Source: Alishewanella agri BL06
GTDB taxonomy: Bacteria > Pseudomonadota > Gammaproteobacteria > Enterobacterales > Alteromonadaceae
NCBI RefSeq assembly: GCF_000272005.1
Contig: NZ_AKKU01000001.1
Span: 186,001-250,000 of the forward strand
Direction: 5' to 3'
Length of the DNA stretch: 64,000 bases
Below, one piece after another: positions 7,646-16,478 of this stretch. Below the pieces are notes generated by a model. The model ran no database searches. It had not been told where the DNA came from and saw only the letters and a list, made by a program, of their open reading frames with translations. The position numbers and the translations under genes are program-made. Every line of letters starts with the position of its first letter. The stretch's first letter is position 1.

Positions 7646-8859
7646 TTCATTTGCTCATTTGCCCATTGCACGGCATGATGGTAGGCATCAGGAATTTTAT
7701 TAGCGGGTAATTTCAAGGTATTAATAAGCTGCGTCGCCTGTTCCCAGTCCGCATTTTCATAACACTCAATCAGTCTGATATAGGTAGCCAGTACACCGCT
7801 GCGCTCCACTAACGCAACCTTAATTTCAGCCGCCAGTGGTAGCTTTTCCATTACACTTTGAATCGGCTCATCGAGAATGGCATCCATCAACGACATCATC
7901 CCGGTGAGATAAGCTTTATCTTGCGGTACATTGCTCGATAACGCCGCTAAACCTTCTGCAAAGCAGGCGCGGGTCATCGCCATGCGCAGCAATTCAGCCG
8001 GTTTGTCGGTACTAATTTGCGCGGTAAAGAGTAGCGAGAGGAATTTCTTCAGCTCTGCCTGACCTAACACCACCAGCGCATGTTTAATGGTTTCAATCTC
8101 TGCCCGGCGCCGAAAAATGGCTGAATTACTGTAACGCAATAATTTGTAGGAGAGGGTGACGTCACGTTTAAATACCTCGGTGATCTTCACCAGATCAATT
8201 TCTGCCTTCGAGGTTTCATATAACAGCTCTGCCAGGGCAAGTTGTGCTGGTGACAGGGCTCGAGTCTGCAGAATTTCCGGCTTTGAGAAAAAAAAGCCCT
8301 GAAAATAGTCGAAACCTTGCTTCAAAGCATGTTGGAAGGCTTCATTAGTTTCGACTTTTTCTGCCAGTAACTTAATATGTGGAAAATCGGTAAGCGCCTG
8401 CTTAATCTCATCGATAGTTTCGTCGCTGGTGGTGCGAACATCGATTTTGATGATGTCTACATACGGATAGAAATGGCGCCAGACATTGCGATGCACATAA
8501 TCATCTAATGCCAGCGTGTAGCCCTGTTCTTTTAGTTCCTGACATTCGGCCAGTAAGCGTTTACCAGGTTGAATGGTTTCCAGTACTTCTACCACAATTT
8601 GCTCGCGCGGCAGCATGCTGGGATATTTTTTAACCAGGGTTTCTAAAGTAAAGTTGATAAAGCCGGGTTTATCGCCAAGAAAATCATCCAGGCCAAAACT
8701 AAATTGGCTACCTTCAATCATTTTAGAGGTAGCCTCGTCGCCATCAATGTTCGGGAAGGCATTAACCAGACCGTCCCGAAACAACAATTCGTAACCAAAT
8801 AACTGTTTATTTTTATCCAGAATTGGCTGGCGCGCGGCATAAAAATACATAACCAACAA
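7624..8859 (-). CDS. EAL-HDOD signalling protein (YuxH-like), EAL probably degenerate
   Basis: A 411-residue cytoplasmic protein; a start at the fourth residue (MYFYAARQPIL) is equally likely and common in the family. Residues about 5-200 form an EAL-like domain: RQPILDKNKQLFGYELLFRD, then LALDDY, IIKIDV, LLAEKVET and GFDYFQGFFFSKPE. The EAL signature is ELL and the second catalytic motif DDFG is DDY without the following Gly, so diguanylate phosphodiesterase activity is doubtful. Residues about 205-400 form an HDOD domain (VTLSYKLLRYSNSA, LGQAELKKFLSLL). Proteins of this build are known signalling or motility regulators. It lies about 100 bp downstream of putP. Confidence 0.88.
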   Translation of the reverse strand: MLVMYFYAARQPILDKNKQLFGYELLFRDGLVNAFPNIDGDEATSKMIEGSQFSFGLDDFLGDKPGFINFTLETLVKKYPSMLPREQIVVEVLETIQPGKRLLAECQELKEQGYTLALDDYVHRNVWRHFYPYVDIIKIDVRTTSDETIDEIKQALTDFPHIKLLAEKVETNEAFQHALKQGFDYFQGFFFSKPEILQTRALSPAQLALAELLYETSKAEIDLVKITEVFKRDVTLSYKLLRYSNSAIFRRRAEIETIKHALVVLGQAELKKFLSLLFTAQISTDKPAELLRMAMTRACFAEGLAALSSNVPQDKAYLTGMMSLMDAILDEPIQSVMEKLPLAAEIKVALVERSGVLATYIRLIECYENADWEQATQLINTLKLPANKIPDAYHHAVQWANEQMKALGELA

Positions 8860-8888
8860 GTCTCCGGTAACATAGCGACAGCGCTATT

Positions 8889-8918
8889 GTTATTGCCAGC
8901 CTGAAAACTGGCAATAAC
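8889..8918. terminator. 11-bp inverted repeat between putP and the EAL-HDOD gene
   Basis: Perfect arms GTTATTGCCAG (8889-8899) and CTGGCAATAAC (8908-8918) with an 8-bp loop lie 44 bp after the putP stop on the minus strand. There is no T run, so it may be a weak or Rho-assisted terminator, an mRNA-stabilising hairpin, or an operator for the EAL-HDOD gene. Confidence 0.5.
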
Positions 8919-8961
8919 TATTATCCCTACAGCTAGTTTAGCATCGCTTAATTGTTGTGAG

Positions 8962-10455
8962 TTAACTGTTTTTTATTTGCTGCTCCATTTTGCCGAATAA
9001 TTGTCGGATCGACGGGGCGGGAGCTTTAGTGCATAAACTCACGCCAACAATAGCGAGCGTACTGAGGATAACACCAGGCACAATTTCGTACATTAACTGG
9101 CTAAGCCGTTGGCCATCGACGGTAACAGGGGCGTAGATCCAAATCAGTACCGTCAGTGCACCGACAATAATACCGCTCAGCGCACCAGCAAAGGTCATTC
9201 GCGACCAGTACAGGCTAAGGATAATTAACGGACCAAAGGCCGCACCAAAGCCTGCCCAGGCGTTACTGACCAGCTGCAATACCGAGCTGTTGCGGTCAAA
9301 CGCGAGGGCAATGGCAACCAGTGCTACCAGTAATACCGACAACCGGCCAATAACCACCAGCTCAGTCTGCGACGCGTTACGTTTGACAAAGGCTTTATAA
9401 AAGTCTTCGGTCAGTGAGCTTGAGGTGACCAATAACTGTGATGAAATGGTGCTCATAATTGCTGCCAGGATCGCAGCCAGCAGGAAGCCACTGATGAGCG
9501 GATGAAACAGAAATTGTGAGAACACAATGAAAATAGTTTCCGGATCATTCAGTGTCATTTCGGTTTTTGCGACATAGGCGATACCAACAAAGCCGGTCAT
9601 GACAGCGCCGACAATGGTCACCAACATCCAGCTCATACCGATACGTCGTGCGACCTTAATATCTTGTACTGAGCGGATCGCCATAAAACGTACAATAATA
9701 TGCGGCTGGCCGAAATAGCCAAGCCCCCAGGATAAGGCTGAAATAATGGCTAATGCTGAGCTGGCACCCACCCAGCTTAGTAAGTCCGGATTGATCCGAT
9801 TCACGATTTGGTTAACTTCGGTCATGCCGCCTAAATGATCAATTGCGACTATCGGAACCAGCACTAACGCCAGAAACATCAGACAGCCTTGCACAAAGTC
9901 GGTTAAGCTCACCGCCATAAAACCGCCAATCAGGGTGTAAATGACTACCACACCGGCAGTAATAAACAGACCGAGTTCATAGTTAAGCCCAAAGGAGCTC
10001 TCAAATAATTTACCGCCGCCGACGACGCCGGATGACGTATAAAGGGTAAAAAATACCACTATAACCAGTGATGATACTATGCGCAGTAAGCGTGTTTTAT
10101 CTTCAAAGCGTTTTTCAAAGTAATCCGGAATGGTGATCGCATCCTGAGCGATTTCGGTGTACACCCGCAACCTGGGGGCAACCACCAGGTAATTCAGATA
10201 GGCTCCGATTAATAAGCCCACGGCGATCCAGGTGCTACTTAATCCAGAAATATACATCGCACCGGGCAAGCCCATCAGCATCCAGCCGCTCATATCGGAA
10301 GCACCGGCAGAAAGCGCCGTAACACTGGGGCTGAGTTTCCGGCCGCCGAGCATATAGCCTGATACGTCGTTGTCGGTTGTTTTATAGGCATAAAGCCCGA
10401 TAGCAATCATCGCCAGAAAATAAATGGCGAGCGCAACAAGGGTGGCAGTTTCCAC
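8962..10455 (-). CDS. putP: Sodium/proline symporter PutP
   Basis: A 497-residue, roughly 13-helix member of the sodium:solute symporter family. The N-terminal GRKLSPSVTALSAGASDMSGWMLMGLPGA segment contains the Na+-site signature of PutP. The lengths (E. coli 502) and the segments IPDYFEKRFEDKTRLLR and SWGLGYFGQPHIIVRFMAI agree with PutP. It imports L-proline with Na+ for use as carbon, nitrogen or compatible solute. No putA proline dehydrogenase is in the window. The ATG at 10455 is preceded by AGGAGC, a good ribosome site. Confidence 0.94.
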   Translation of the reverse strand: METATLVALAIYFLAMIAIGLYAYKTTDNDVSGYMLGGRKLSPSVTALSAGASDMSGWMLMGLPGAMYISGLSSTWIAVGLLIGAYLNYLVVAPRLRVYTEIAQDAITIPDYFEKRFEDKTRLLRIVSSLVIVVFFTLYTSSGVVGGGKLFESSFGLNYELGLFITAGVVVIYTLIGGFMAVSLTDFVQGCLMFLALVLVPIVAIDHLGGMTEVNQIVNRINPDLLSWVGASSALAIISALSWGLGYFGQPHIIVRFMAIRSVQDIKVARRIGMSWMLVTIVGAVMTGFVGIAYVAKTEMTLNDPETIFIVFSQFLFHPLISGFLLAAILAAIMSTISSQLLVTSSSLTEDFYKAFVKRNASQTELVVIGRLSVLLVALVAIALAFDRNSSVLQLVSNAWAGFGAAFGPLIILSLYWSRMTFAGALSGIIVGALTVLIWIYAPVTVDGQRLSQLMYEIVPGVILSTLAIVGVSLCTKAPAPSIRQLFGKMEQQIKNS

Positions 10456-10637
10456 GCAGAAAGCTCCTGTTTGTTCTAGGTTTTAGTAAAGTGAGCTGAC
10501 GTTTGCTGACGACACTGAGTAGGCAGCGCATCAGCAAAGGTCAATTCGCTTTAAATGCTAACAAGATGTGCCCGGGGTTGCCAGCGCTTTTATGCTGACT
10601 TAACTTGCCGGGCCGGGGATCTGACGAATATTCCGGA

Positions 10638-12281
10638 TTATTCCGGATAGAGCGCAGTCAATGCAGAGCGTTGCGAAGTTGCAGTCGCTTTGGGTAATTG
10701 CTGCCAGGCCTGATACAGCATATCGCCTTGCCAGGGCGTATTTTGCTGACCATAGAGCTGTTGTTCCAGTTGTAACAGTGCGTCAGCAAAGGCGGGGGTA
10801 CCGGCGTGGCGGCGCAATTCGCCCAGACTTCTTGGCGCTGGTTGAAAACGCTGTTTGCCCCAATACAATAACGCTTGCGCCGCCGCCTTTGCGTCGCCAG
10901 TCTGACACGCGCGTTGCAAGGCTTTGGGGCTATAGCTGGCATCGGATTGGCTTGTTGGTGCTGTACGGGCAATAGAAGCACGCCGCTGCAGCAGATAGCC
11001 AACCAGCAAGAGTGAGCTTAACCACAAACCAGCTAACAGATTGCTGGTGTAGTTCCATTGCCAGTGGTTAGCGGTGGGCGTCTGAGTTTGCACTTTAGTT
11101 TGGATTACTGGCGCCGGACTTATTGGCTGTTGCGCCTGACCGCTGACTTGGAGGGTCCGCTCTGGCAGTACCGCATAGTCTAGCTGGTTGGTCTGATTAT
11201 TCCACCACGGCAGTCGGATTTCAGGCAGGACAAGGCTGCCATTGCTGCTGGCGATAAGGGCTGTGGTATAGACTTTTTGCGCGACCATCCGCCCGCTGCG
11301 TTCAGCACCCCGGCTTTGCGGTTGCTCCTGATAAGCTCTGATCCCGTCGGGGTATTGTTGACTTAATTCGGGTAACTGGTTTGCTGCGACATCAACTGCC
11401 GACAGGGTAATAATCCGGGTTACCGGCTCACCGGCTTTTAGCTCAGCGCCTTCTGGCTGCCATTCTTCGGTTAGCGTGACCAGGCCAGCAACCAGCCAGT
11501 TACCGGGAAAGTTGTCCGGTTGCGGTTTAATTTCCAGCCGCACGGGCTCTGCTTCGGCCATCACGGTTTTACTGCGCGAAAAATAGTTATAGCGGCTTGG
11601 ATCGCGATCAATCATGTCACCGGTAAAGAGGGGGGGCTGGATACTCAGGTTACCGCTTTGCTGCGGTGTAATGGCATAACGCCGGGTAATAGTGCGGTAG
11701 CGTACACCATCAACCAGTGCTGTCCCTTCGACATCCGGACCCAGCCGCTGAATTTCAGCGCCCTCCAGTGCCGGCTCAGTTAAGTTGCCGCGCTGCAGGT
11801 CACCGCTGAAATAAATCACCACATCGTAGTACAGCATCTGCTGCACATAGACTGACGGATAGCCGGAGAGCTTCGCCTCCAGAAAGATATCTTGTTTGGT
11901 TTGGCTCTGTGCTTGTTCGATAACTTCGAGTGCAATAGGGGTTGAGCTAATGCCATTAATCGTAAAAGCCGGGATCCGAAAACTGCCGGTACTCCTTGGA
12001 AACAGCGTCAGACTCCAGCTGGTACTATGACTGGTGCGGCCATTAATTACCTGAGTGCTTTGACTTACCGCCGGCACCATAACCCGAAAGTCCTGTTGTA
12101 GCTCACGATAATCAAGCGCATCGGCGCTAAGGCGGGCGTCAGCAGTGACGACCAGAGTAATAGCTTCGCCAAGCATCGCCGGATTTTTATCCACCGAACT
12201 TTGCAGGCTGCTAAACGCCATCGCTGCACCGCCAAATAGCAATTGGCTAAACAAAATAACGACAAGTAAGCGGGTTACCAT
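10638..12281 (-). CDS. batD: BatD family protein
   Basis: A 547-residue exported protein. An N-terminal signal (LLVVILFSQLLFGGAAMAF) is followed by repeated Ig-like beta-rich segments of the BatD type (LQSSVDKNPAMLGEAITLVVTADARLSADALD; DVVIYFSGDLQRGNLTEP). A single membrane helix lies near residues 415-433 (LLAGLWLSSLLLVGYLLQ), with a short cytoplasmic C-terminal helical domain after it. Its start overlaps the previous gene by 7 bp, making it the last gene of the moxR-batABCD operon. Bat proteins are linked to aerotolerance and envelope stress in Bacteroides and spirochaetes; the molecular role is not settled. Confidence 0.88.
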   Translation of the reverse strand: MVTRLLVVILFSQLLFGGAAMAFSSLQSSVDKNPAMLGEAITLVVTADARLSADALDYRELQQDFRVMVPAVSQSTQVINGRTSHSTSWSLTLFPRSTGSFRIPAFTINGISSTPIALEVIEQAQSQTKQDIFLEAKLSGYPSVYVQQMLYYDVVIYFSGDLQRGNLTEPALEGAEIQRLGPDVEGTALVDGVRYRTITRRYAITPQQSGNLSIQPPLFTGDMIDRDPSRYNYFSRSKTVMAEAEPVRLEIKPQPDNFPGNWLVAGLVTLTEEWQPEGAELKAGEPVTRIITLSAVDVAANQLPELSQQYPDGIRAYQEQPQSRGAERSGRMVAQKVYTTALIASSNGSLVLPEIRLPWWNNQTNQLDYAVLPERTLQVSGQAQQPISPAPVIQTKVQTQTPTANHWQWNYTSNLLAGLWLSSLLLVGYLLQRRASIARTAPTSQSDASYSPKALQRACQTGDAKAAAQALLYWGKQRFQPAPRSLGELRRHAGTPAFADALLQLEQQLYGQQNTPWQGDMLYQAWQQLPKATATSQRSALTALYPE

Positions 12282-14068
12282 TCCTGTTGAGCTCCTGGCG
12301 GCGGGGCAGTGCGCCGTTTTTGTTGTTCCAGTAACATGCGGTTGCGCAGCAGCAGACCCGGATCGTCCTGCACTTTGCGCAATAAATTTTCAAGTTGTTG
12401 CTGTTGCTCTGGCGTGGCATTGGGCCAGGGCTCGGTGATTTGCCGCTGCGGTTGCGGCTCAGCAGACAGCTCTTCAGCTTCGCCCGCGTCACCGGCAGGG
12501 CGTGGCTGAGCTTGTTTAGCTTGCTCTTCGCCTGCTGCTGGTGCGGCATCTTGTTGAGTCTGGGTGTTGTCTGCTTGCTGCGGCTCAGCTTCGCCCTGTT
12601 CTGCCGGCTGGTTTTGCTCGGCCGATTGCGGATCACCCTGCTGGTCTTGTTGATCCTGCTGTGATTGTTGGTTTTGCTGTTGTTGTGCTTGCTGCTGTTG
12701 CTCTTTTAACAGCTGTTGCATCAACTCGGCGTTTTTACGTGCATTTTCATTATCAGGTTCGAGTTCTAACGCCTGCTGATAGGACGAGAGCGCCTGCTCG
12801 AACTGCTGCTGCATGGCCTGGGCATTGCCGAGATTCTGCCAGGCGGCAGCATTGGGTTGCGTGCTCAGTGCTTGTTGATAGGCGCTGGCGGCTTTGGCAT
12901 AGTCCCCGGCGCGGTAAGCGGCATTACCTTGCCACAAGGGATCGGTAAATTTTTGTTGGGCAGCGCTAAAGTCACCTTGTTGATAATCAGCAATGGCTTG
13001 TTGCTGTTTGTTTTGCCATAAATCACGCCAGCTCACCGCTTCAGCCGGTGGTAAATACACTAACAGGCAGACCAGCAGGACAGCCGATCGCCGTCCCAGC
13101 CACAGCGCCAGCGGCAGCAGCAACCACACCAGATAGACGGCAGCATCCTGCCAGTTATCTCCCAGCCTGGCTTCAGTATTATCCCGGGTATCTTCAGGTT
13201 GGCTAAAGCCAGCCAGCAGCGCCTGCAAATCACTGTTATCGGCGCCGGCTTGCTGATACTCGCCACCACCCTGTTTGGCTAAAATACTCAGTTGCTGTAG
13301 TGGTACTCTTGGTACGACGACAGCTCCCTGACTGTTTTTTAGTAACTCGCCGTTTTCCAGACGAACTACCGCCCCCTCGGCCTGGCCAAACGCCAGAATG
13401 GATAACCGGTGCGGGTAATTATTGAGCAGTTGCTGCAATGCATGATAGCTGTCTTGATCAAAGCCATCGGTAAACAACATGACTTCACCGCGGCTGTAGC
13501 CTGCCTGTCGCAGCACCTCGTCAGCTAATTGCAGCGCATGCAGCACATTAGAACCCTGGCCCGGTAGTAATTCGGGTTTTAAATTCGGGATCTGCAGTCG
13601 GATATTATTGTAATCGATGGTCAGCGGCGAAATCACAAAGGCTTCCGCGGCATAGCTGATCAATGCCAGGTCACCCTCGCGTAATTTATCAACAAAATCC
13701 AGTGCTTTAAAACGTTGTTGAGTTAAGCGGTCTGGCACCATATCGGTTGCCCGCATCGACATCGACATATCCAGAATCAACACCGTCGCTTTTTTTACCG
13801 CCAGCGCCGGTTGCGGCAGTTTTTGCCAACTTGGACCACTTAGCGCCAGTACGGCTAACAACCAGCACAGAGCCAGTATGGGGAGAGCCCAGGGCTGTTG
13901 ACGCTTTAATTGTTCACCCAGCAACACCACGGGCTGAAGATGGCGGGCAATCAGATTTTGCCACAGGCTGTGTTGCTGGCGGTGACTACGTAACAACAGC
14001 CAGAGCAATACTGCGGGTACCAGCGCGAGCAGCCAATAGGGTCGTAATAAATGTAAATCAGCGAGCAC
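12275..14068 (-). CDS. batB: BatB/BatC fusion: VWA domain with TPR and Gln-rich tail
   Basis: A 597-residue protein. Two N-terminal membrane helices come first, then a von Willebrand A domain (about 88-290) with MIDAS motif LDMSMSM and VMLFTDGFD. A third and fourth helix near 310-350 (VYLVWLLLPLALWL; AVLLVCLLVYL) follow, then TPR repeats (about 375-455: NAAYRAGDYAKAASAYQQAL; AWQNLGNAQAMQQQFEQALSSYQQALELEPDNENA). The tail of about 140 residues is very rich in Gln, Glu, Ala and Pro. Other bacteria encode BatB (VWA) and BatC (TPR) separately; here they are one chain. It overlaps batA by 11 bp and batD by 7 bp. The minus strand is low in complexity at 12400-12720 because of CAG/CAA runs. Confidence 0.9.
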   Translation of the reverse strand: MLADLHLLRPYWLLALVPAVLLWLLLRSHRQQHSLWQNLIARHLQPVVLLGEQLKRQQPWALPILALCWLLAVLALSGPSWQKLPQPALAVKKATVLILDMSMSMRATDMVPDRLTQQRFKALDFVDKLREGDLALISYAAEAFVISPLTIDYNNIRLQIPNLKPELLPGQGSNVLHALQLADEVLRQAGYSRGEVMLFTDGFDQDSYHALQQLLNNYPHRLSILAFGQAEGAVVRLENGELLKNSQGAVVVPRVPLQQLSILAKQGGGEYQQAGADNSDLQALLAGFSQPEDTRDNTEARLGDNWQDAAVYLVWLLLPLALWLGRRSAVLLVCLLVYLPPAEAVSWRDLWQNKQQQAIADYQQGDFSAAQQKFTDPLWQGNAAYRAGDYAKAASAYQQALSTQPNAAAWQNLGNAQAMQQQFEQALSSYQQALELEPDNENARKNAELMQQLLKEQQQQAQQQQNQQSQQDQQDQQGDPQSAEQNQPAEQGEAEPQQADNTQTQQDAAPAAGEEQAKQAQPRPAGDAGEAEELSAEPQPQRQITEPWPNATPEQQQQLENLLRKVQDDPGLLLRNRMLLEQQKRRTAPPPGAQQEW

Positions 14069-15044
14069 CTGATATTACTCCTGTCCAGTCAATACGCCGC
14101 GCCGCCAGCCAGAATGAGCAAAGCAAAGCCAGGGCCAGGGGGTAATGCAGTAAACTCCGCTGTGGCCGGTAGGTGAGTTGTTCTCGTTCAATCGGCTCCA
14201 GTTCATCAAGCAACTGATAAATTTGCCGCAGCTCTGCCGGACTGCGGGCACGGAAGTAGCGCCCGCCCGTTTGCTCTGCGATTTGGATTAATAAGGGCTC
14301 ATCCAAATCCTGTGATGGATTAATTACGCGCTGGCCGAAAATACTATTTTGCACCATTTGCTCGGCGCCCAAACCGACAGTATAAATCCTGATCCCAGCC
14401 GCTATGGCGAGTTTCAGCGCTTCCTGCGGCTGAATGTCGCCAGCGTTATTGGCACCATCACTGAGTAAAATCAACACTTTATTGGTGGTGTCGTAACTAT
14501 TCAGGCGCTTTACACTGAGGCCAATAGCCTCACCGATCGCAGTACGTTGCCCGACCAGACCCATTACCGCATCGTCCAGAAATTGTTGTACTGTCGCTAA
14601 ATCGAAGGTTAACGGGGCTTGCTGATAAGCGGCATCGGCAAACAAGATTAAGCCGACGCGATCGCCTTGCCGCGCCTGAATAAAATCCCGCAATACGTTT
14701 TTCATTGCTTCCAGGCGGGTAAAACGTTGACCATTTAGCTCCATATCCGGAATATCCATCGAGCCGGAGAGATCCAGTGCCAGCATCAATTCCCGGCCCT
14801 GTTGCGGCAGTGCCACCGGCTCACCCAGCCAACGCGGTTGGCTGGCACTAAACACCAGTAAACACCAACACAATAGCAATACCAAACGACTACTCAGCGG
14901 AGCCGCAGCTGCTTCGCGCTGCTGCTGGCCGAGTTTGGCCAGCGCCGGCAGTTTGAGCGCCCGGCCGGCAGGTTGCGGTAGCTTTCGTATTAACCAGGGC
15001 AGGGGCAAGGCTAACAACAACCAGGGATAGCTCAGATCAAACAT
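14058..15044 (-). CDS. batA: BatA-like VWA domain membrane protein
   Basis: A 328-residue protein with an N-terminal BatA-type hydrophobic region (FDLSYPWLLLALPLPWLI), a second helix near 60 (LVLLLCWCLLVFSASQ), then a VWA domain with canonical MIDAS residues LALDLSGSM, GLILFADAAY and LILLSDGANNAG. A C-terminal helix (LLHYPLALALLCSFWLA) follows. The start at 15044 was chosen over the longer frame to 15140 because GGAGG lies 5 bp upstream and homologues start MF(D/E)xxxP. It overlaps the DUF4381 gene by 8 bp. It probably sits in the inner membrane with BatB as metal-dependent adhesion-type partners for the MoxR ATPase. Confidence 0.9.
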   Translation of the reverse strand: MFDLSYPWLLLALPLPWLIRKLPQPAGRALKLPALAKLGQQQREAAAAPLSSRLVLLLCWCLLVFSASQPRWLGEPVALPQQGRELMLALDLSGSMDIPDMELNGQRFTRLEAMKNVLRDFIQARQGDRVGLILFADAAYQQAPLTFDLATVQQFLDDAVMGLVGQRTAIGEAIGLSVKRLNSYDTTNKVLILLSDGANNAGDIQPQEALKLAIAAGIRIYTVGLGAEQMVQNSIFGQRVINPSQDLDEPLLIQIAEQTGGRYFRARSPAELRQIYQLLDELEPIEREQLTYRPQRSLLHYPLALALLCSFWLAARRIDWTGVISGAR

Positions 15045-15537
15045 GCTGGCCTCCGCTGGAGAGGATCGGGCTAAGTTTAGTCGCGTTAAAGGCTTGCAGA
15101 TACAGCCGGGCTGCGTGATACAGCTGTTGTCGGTCTGCAACGCTATGTTGCGACGGGGCCTGATATAACAACACGCTCAGATCCGGTAAGCGTACATCCG
15201 GTGGTAAGCACTGTTGCCAATGCTGCTGCCAATCCGCTGTGCCAGCGCTGAGTAGCGGATGACTTGGCCAGTAGCTTTTCAGCAAACGTTTTAAAAGTTG
15301 ATTCAGCTGAGTCGCCAGTAGTTCATCCTGTGGATCTAAGCGCTGAAATTCACGCCAGGCCTGTCGTTTTGCTGCCTGCTGCTGCCAGCGGCGCCACAGA
15401 TGATAGCTCAGCATAGCTAAACCCAGGGCCGCGAGTGCAATCAGCAACCAGTGCCCGGGTGCCAGCAAGGGCGTATCAGGGTAGGGCGGCTCGTTAATAT
15501 CGGCCAGTAAACTAAGCAGTTGTGCCTGATCAGTCAT
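15037..15537 (-). CDS. DUF4381 membrane protein of the Bat operon
   Basis: A 166-residue protein with one membrane helix (about 29-47, HWLLIALAALGLAMLSYHLW) and a cytoplasmic helical domain with the NQLLKRLLKSYWP pattern common to DUF4381. It overlaps the DUF58 gene upstream by 8 bp and batA downstream by 8 bp, the conserved place for DUF4381 in moxR-bat operons. No catalytic motif is visible. The function is unknown; an accessory role linking the DUF58 and VWA proteins is inferred from position only. Confidence 0.85.
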   Translation of the reverse strand: MTDQAQLLSLLADINEPPYPDTPLLAPGHWLLIALAALGLAMLSYHLWRRWQQQAAKRQAWREFQRLDPQDELLATQLNQLLKRLLKSYWPSHPLLSAGTADWQQHWQQCLPPDVRLPDLSVLLYQAPSQHSVADRQQLYHAARLYLQAFNATKLSPILSSGGQHV

Positions 15538-16477
15538 GATAAGCTCCGGCCAGTTGCGACAATAAGGGTGCGGCGCTACTCAGCGTTAACCACTGACAGC
15601 CCTGGCGCAACAGTTTGGCTTTGCACGCGGCAAGAGCTTGCTGTTGTTGTTGTTGATAGCGCTGTTTTAGTTTGTTGTTTAAATCCACTACGGCGGGGCT
15701 GCCTTGTTGGGCACTGACTAATGCCTCGCCATACAGGTTGTCGGGCAGGTTCAGTTCCAGCGGATCGGAAAACTGACAACAATGAATTTCGTTATGTTGT
15801 TTTAACACCTGTAAATGTCGTAACGCCTCATCATCAAGCTGATTAAAGTCGGATAAAATATACAGCAAACTGCCTGGCCTTAATACCCGGCGCAGTTCAG
15901 CCAAGGCGTTGGCCAGCGTCATGCCCTGATTAGTCTGTTGTTGCTGATGCACATCCAGCAGTGCCTGCAGGTAGCGCAGTACGCCTTTACTTCTGCCAAG
16001 CGGTTTGAGTAAAACATGTTGCTGTTCACTAAATACCAGGCCGCCGAGTTTATCGCCCTGGGCTTTACAGTGCCAGCCGAGCAGTGCCGCCAGATGCGCT
16101 GCCTGTACAGATTTTAACAGCAAGGTGGAGCCAAAACGCATGGTTTCGCTTAGATCGGTCAGAATAAATACCGGCCGCTCCCGCTCTTCGCGGAACAACT
16201 TGGTATGCACCCGACCGGTGCGGGCAGTAACACGCCAGTCGATAGCCCGGACGTCATCACCGGGTTGATAATGCCGCACTTCATCAAATTCCATACCGCG
16301 GCCTTTACTGCGGGCCAGATAGCTCCCAGCCAGCTTACTCTGGGCGTTACGCCCCGGTTTTAAATCCAGCAACCGGGTATGGCGCTGATACCATAACAAT
16401 TCTGGCAGGGCTAACTGTACGCCAGTCGCCTGCAAACTCTGGAACCAAGTTGTCGGATCAAAGACCGGGTTACTCAT
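15530..16477 (-). CDS. DUF58 domain protein of the Bat operon
   Basis: A 315-residue soluble protein. It shows the DUF58 core pattern GMEFDEVRHYQPGDDVRAIDWRVTARTGRVHTKLFREERERPVFILTDLSETMRFG (about residues 62-118), in which the DLSETM part is a VWA-like MIDAS. The ATG at 16477 is 1 bp after the moxR stop and is preferred to an in-frame TTG at 16492. DUF58 proteins accompany MoxR ATPases almost everywhere and may act as their chaperone substrates or adaptors. The biochemical role is unknown. Confidence 0.9.
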   Translation of the reverse strand: MSNPVFDPTTWFQSLQATGVQLALPELLWYQRHTRLLDLKPGRNAQSKLAGSYLARSKGRGMEFDEVRHYQPGDDVRAIDWRVTARTGRVHTKLFREERERPVFILTDLSETMRFGSTLLLKSVQAAHLAALLGWHCKAQGDKLGGLVFSEQQHVLLKPLGRSKGVLRYLQALLDVHQQQQTNQGMTLANALAELRRVLRPGSLLYILSDFNQLDDEALRHLQVLKQHNEIHCCQFSDPLELNLPDNLYGEALVSAQQGSPAVVDLNNKLKQRYQQQQQQALAACKAKLLRQGCQWLTLSSAAPLLSQLAGAYHD

Positions 16478-16478
16478 T

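Noticed and set aside
10626-10648. TCCGGA-TTAT-TCCGGA at the end of batD as a terminator
   Set aside because: The stem is only 6 bp, lies partly within the last batD codons and is not followed by a T run.
12247-12664. Several open frames on both strands over the Gln-rich tail of the BatB/C gene
   Set aside because: They arise from CAG/CAA-type codon runs in other frames. They are low in complexity, lack ribosome sites and lie inside a well-supported gene.
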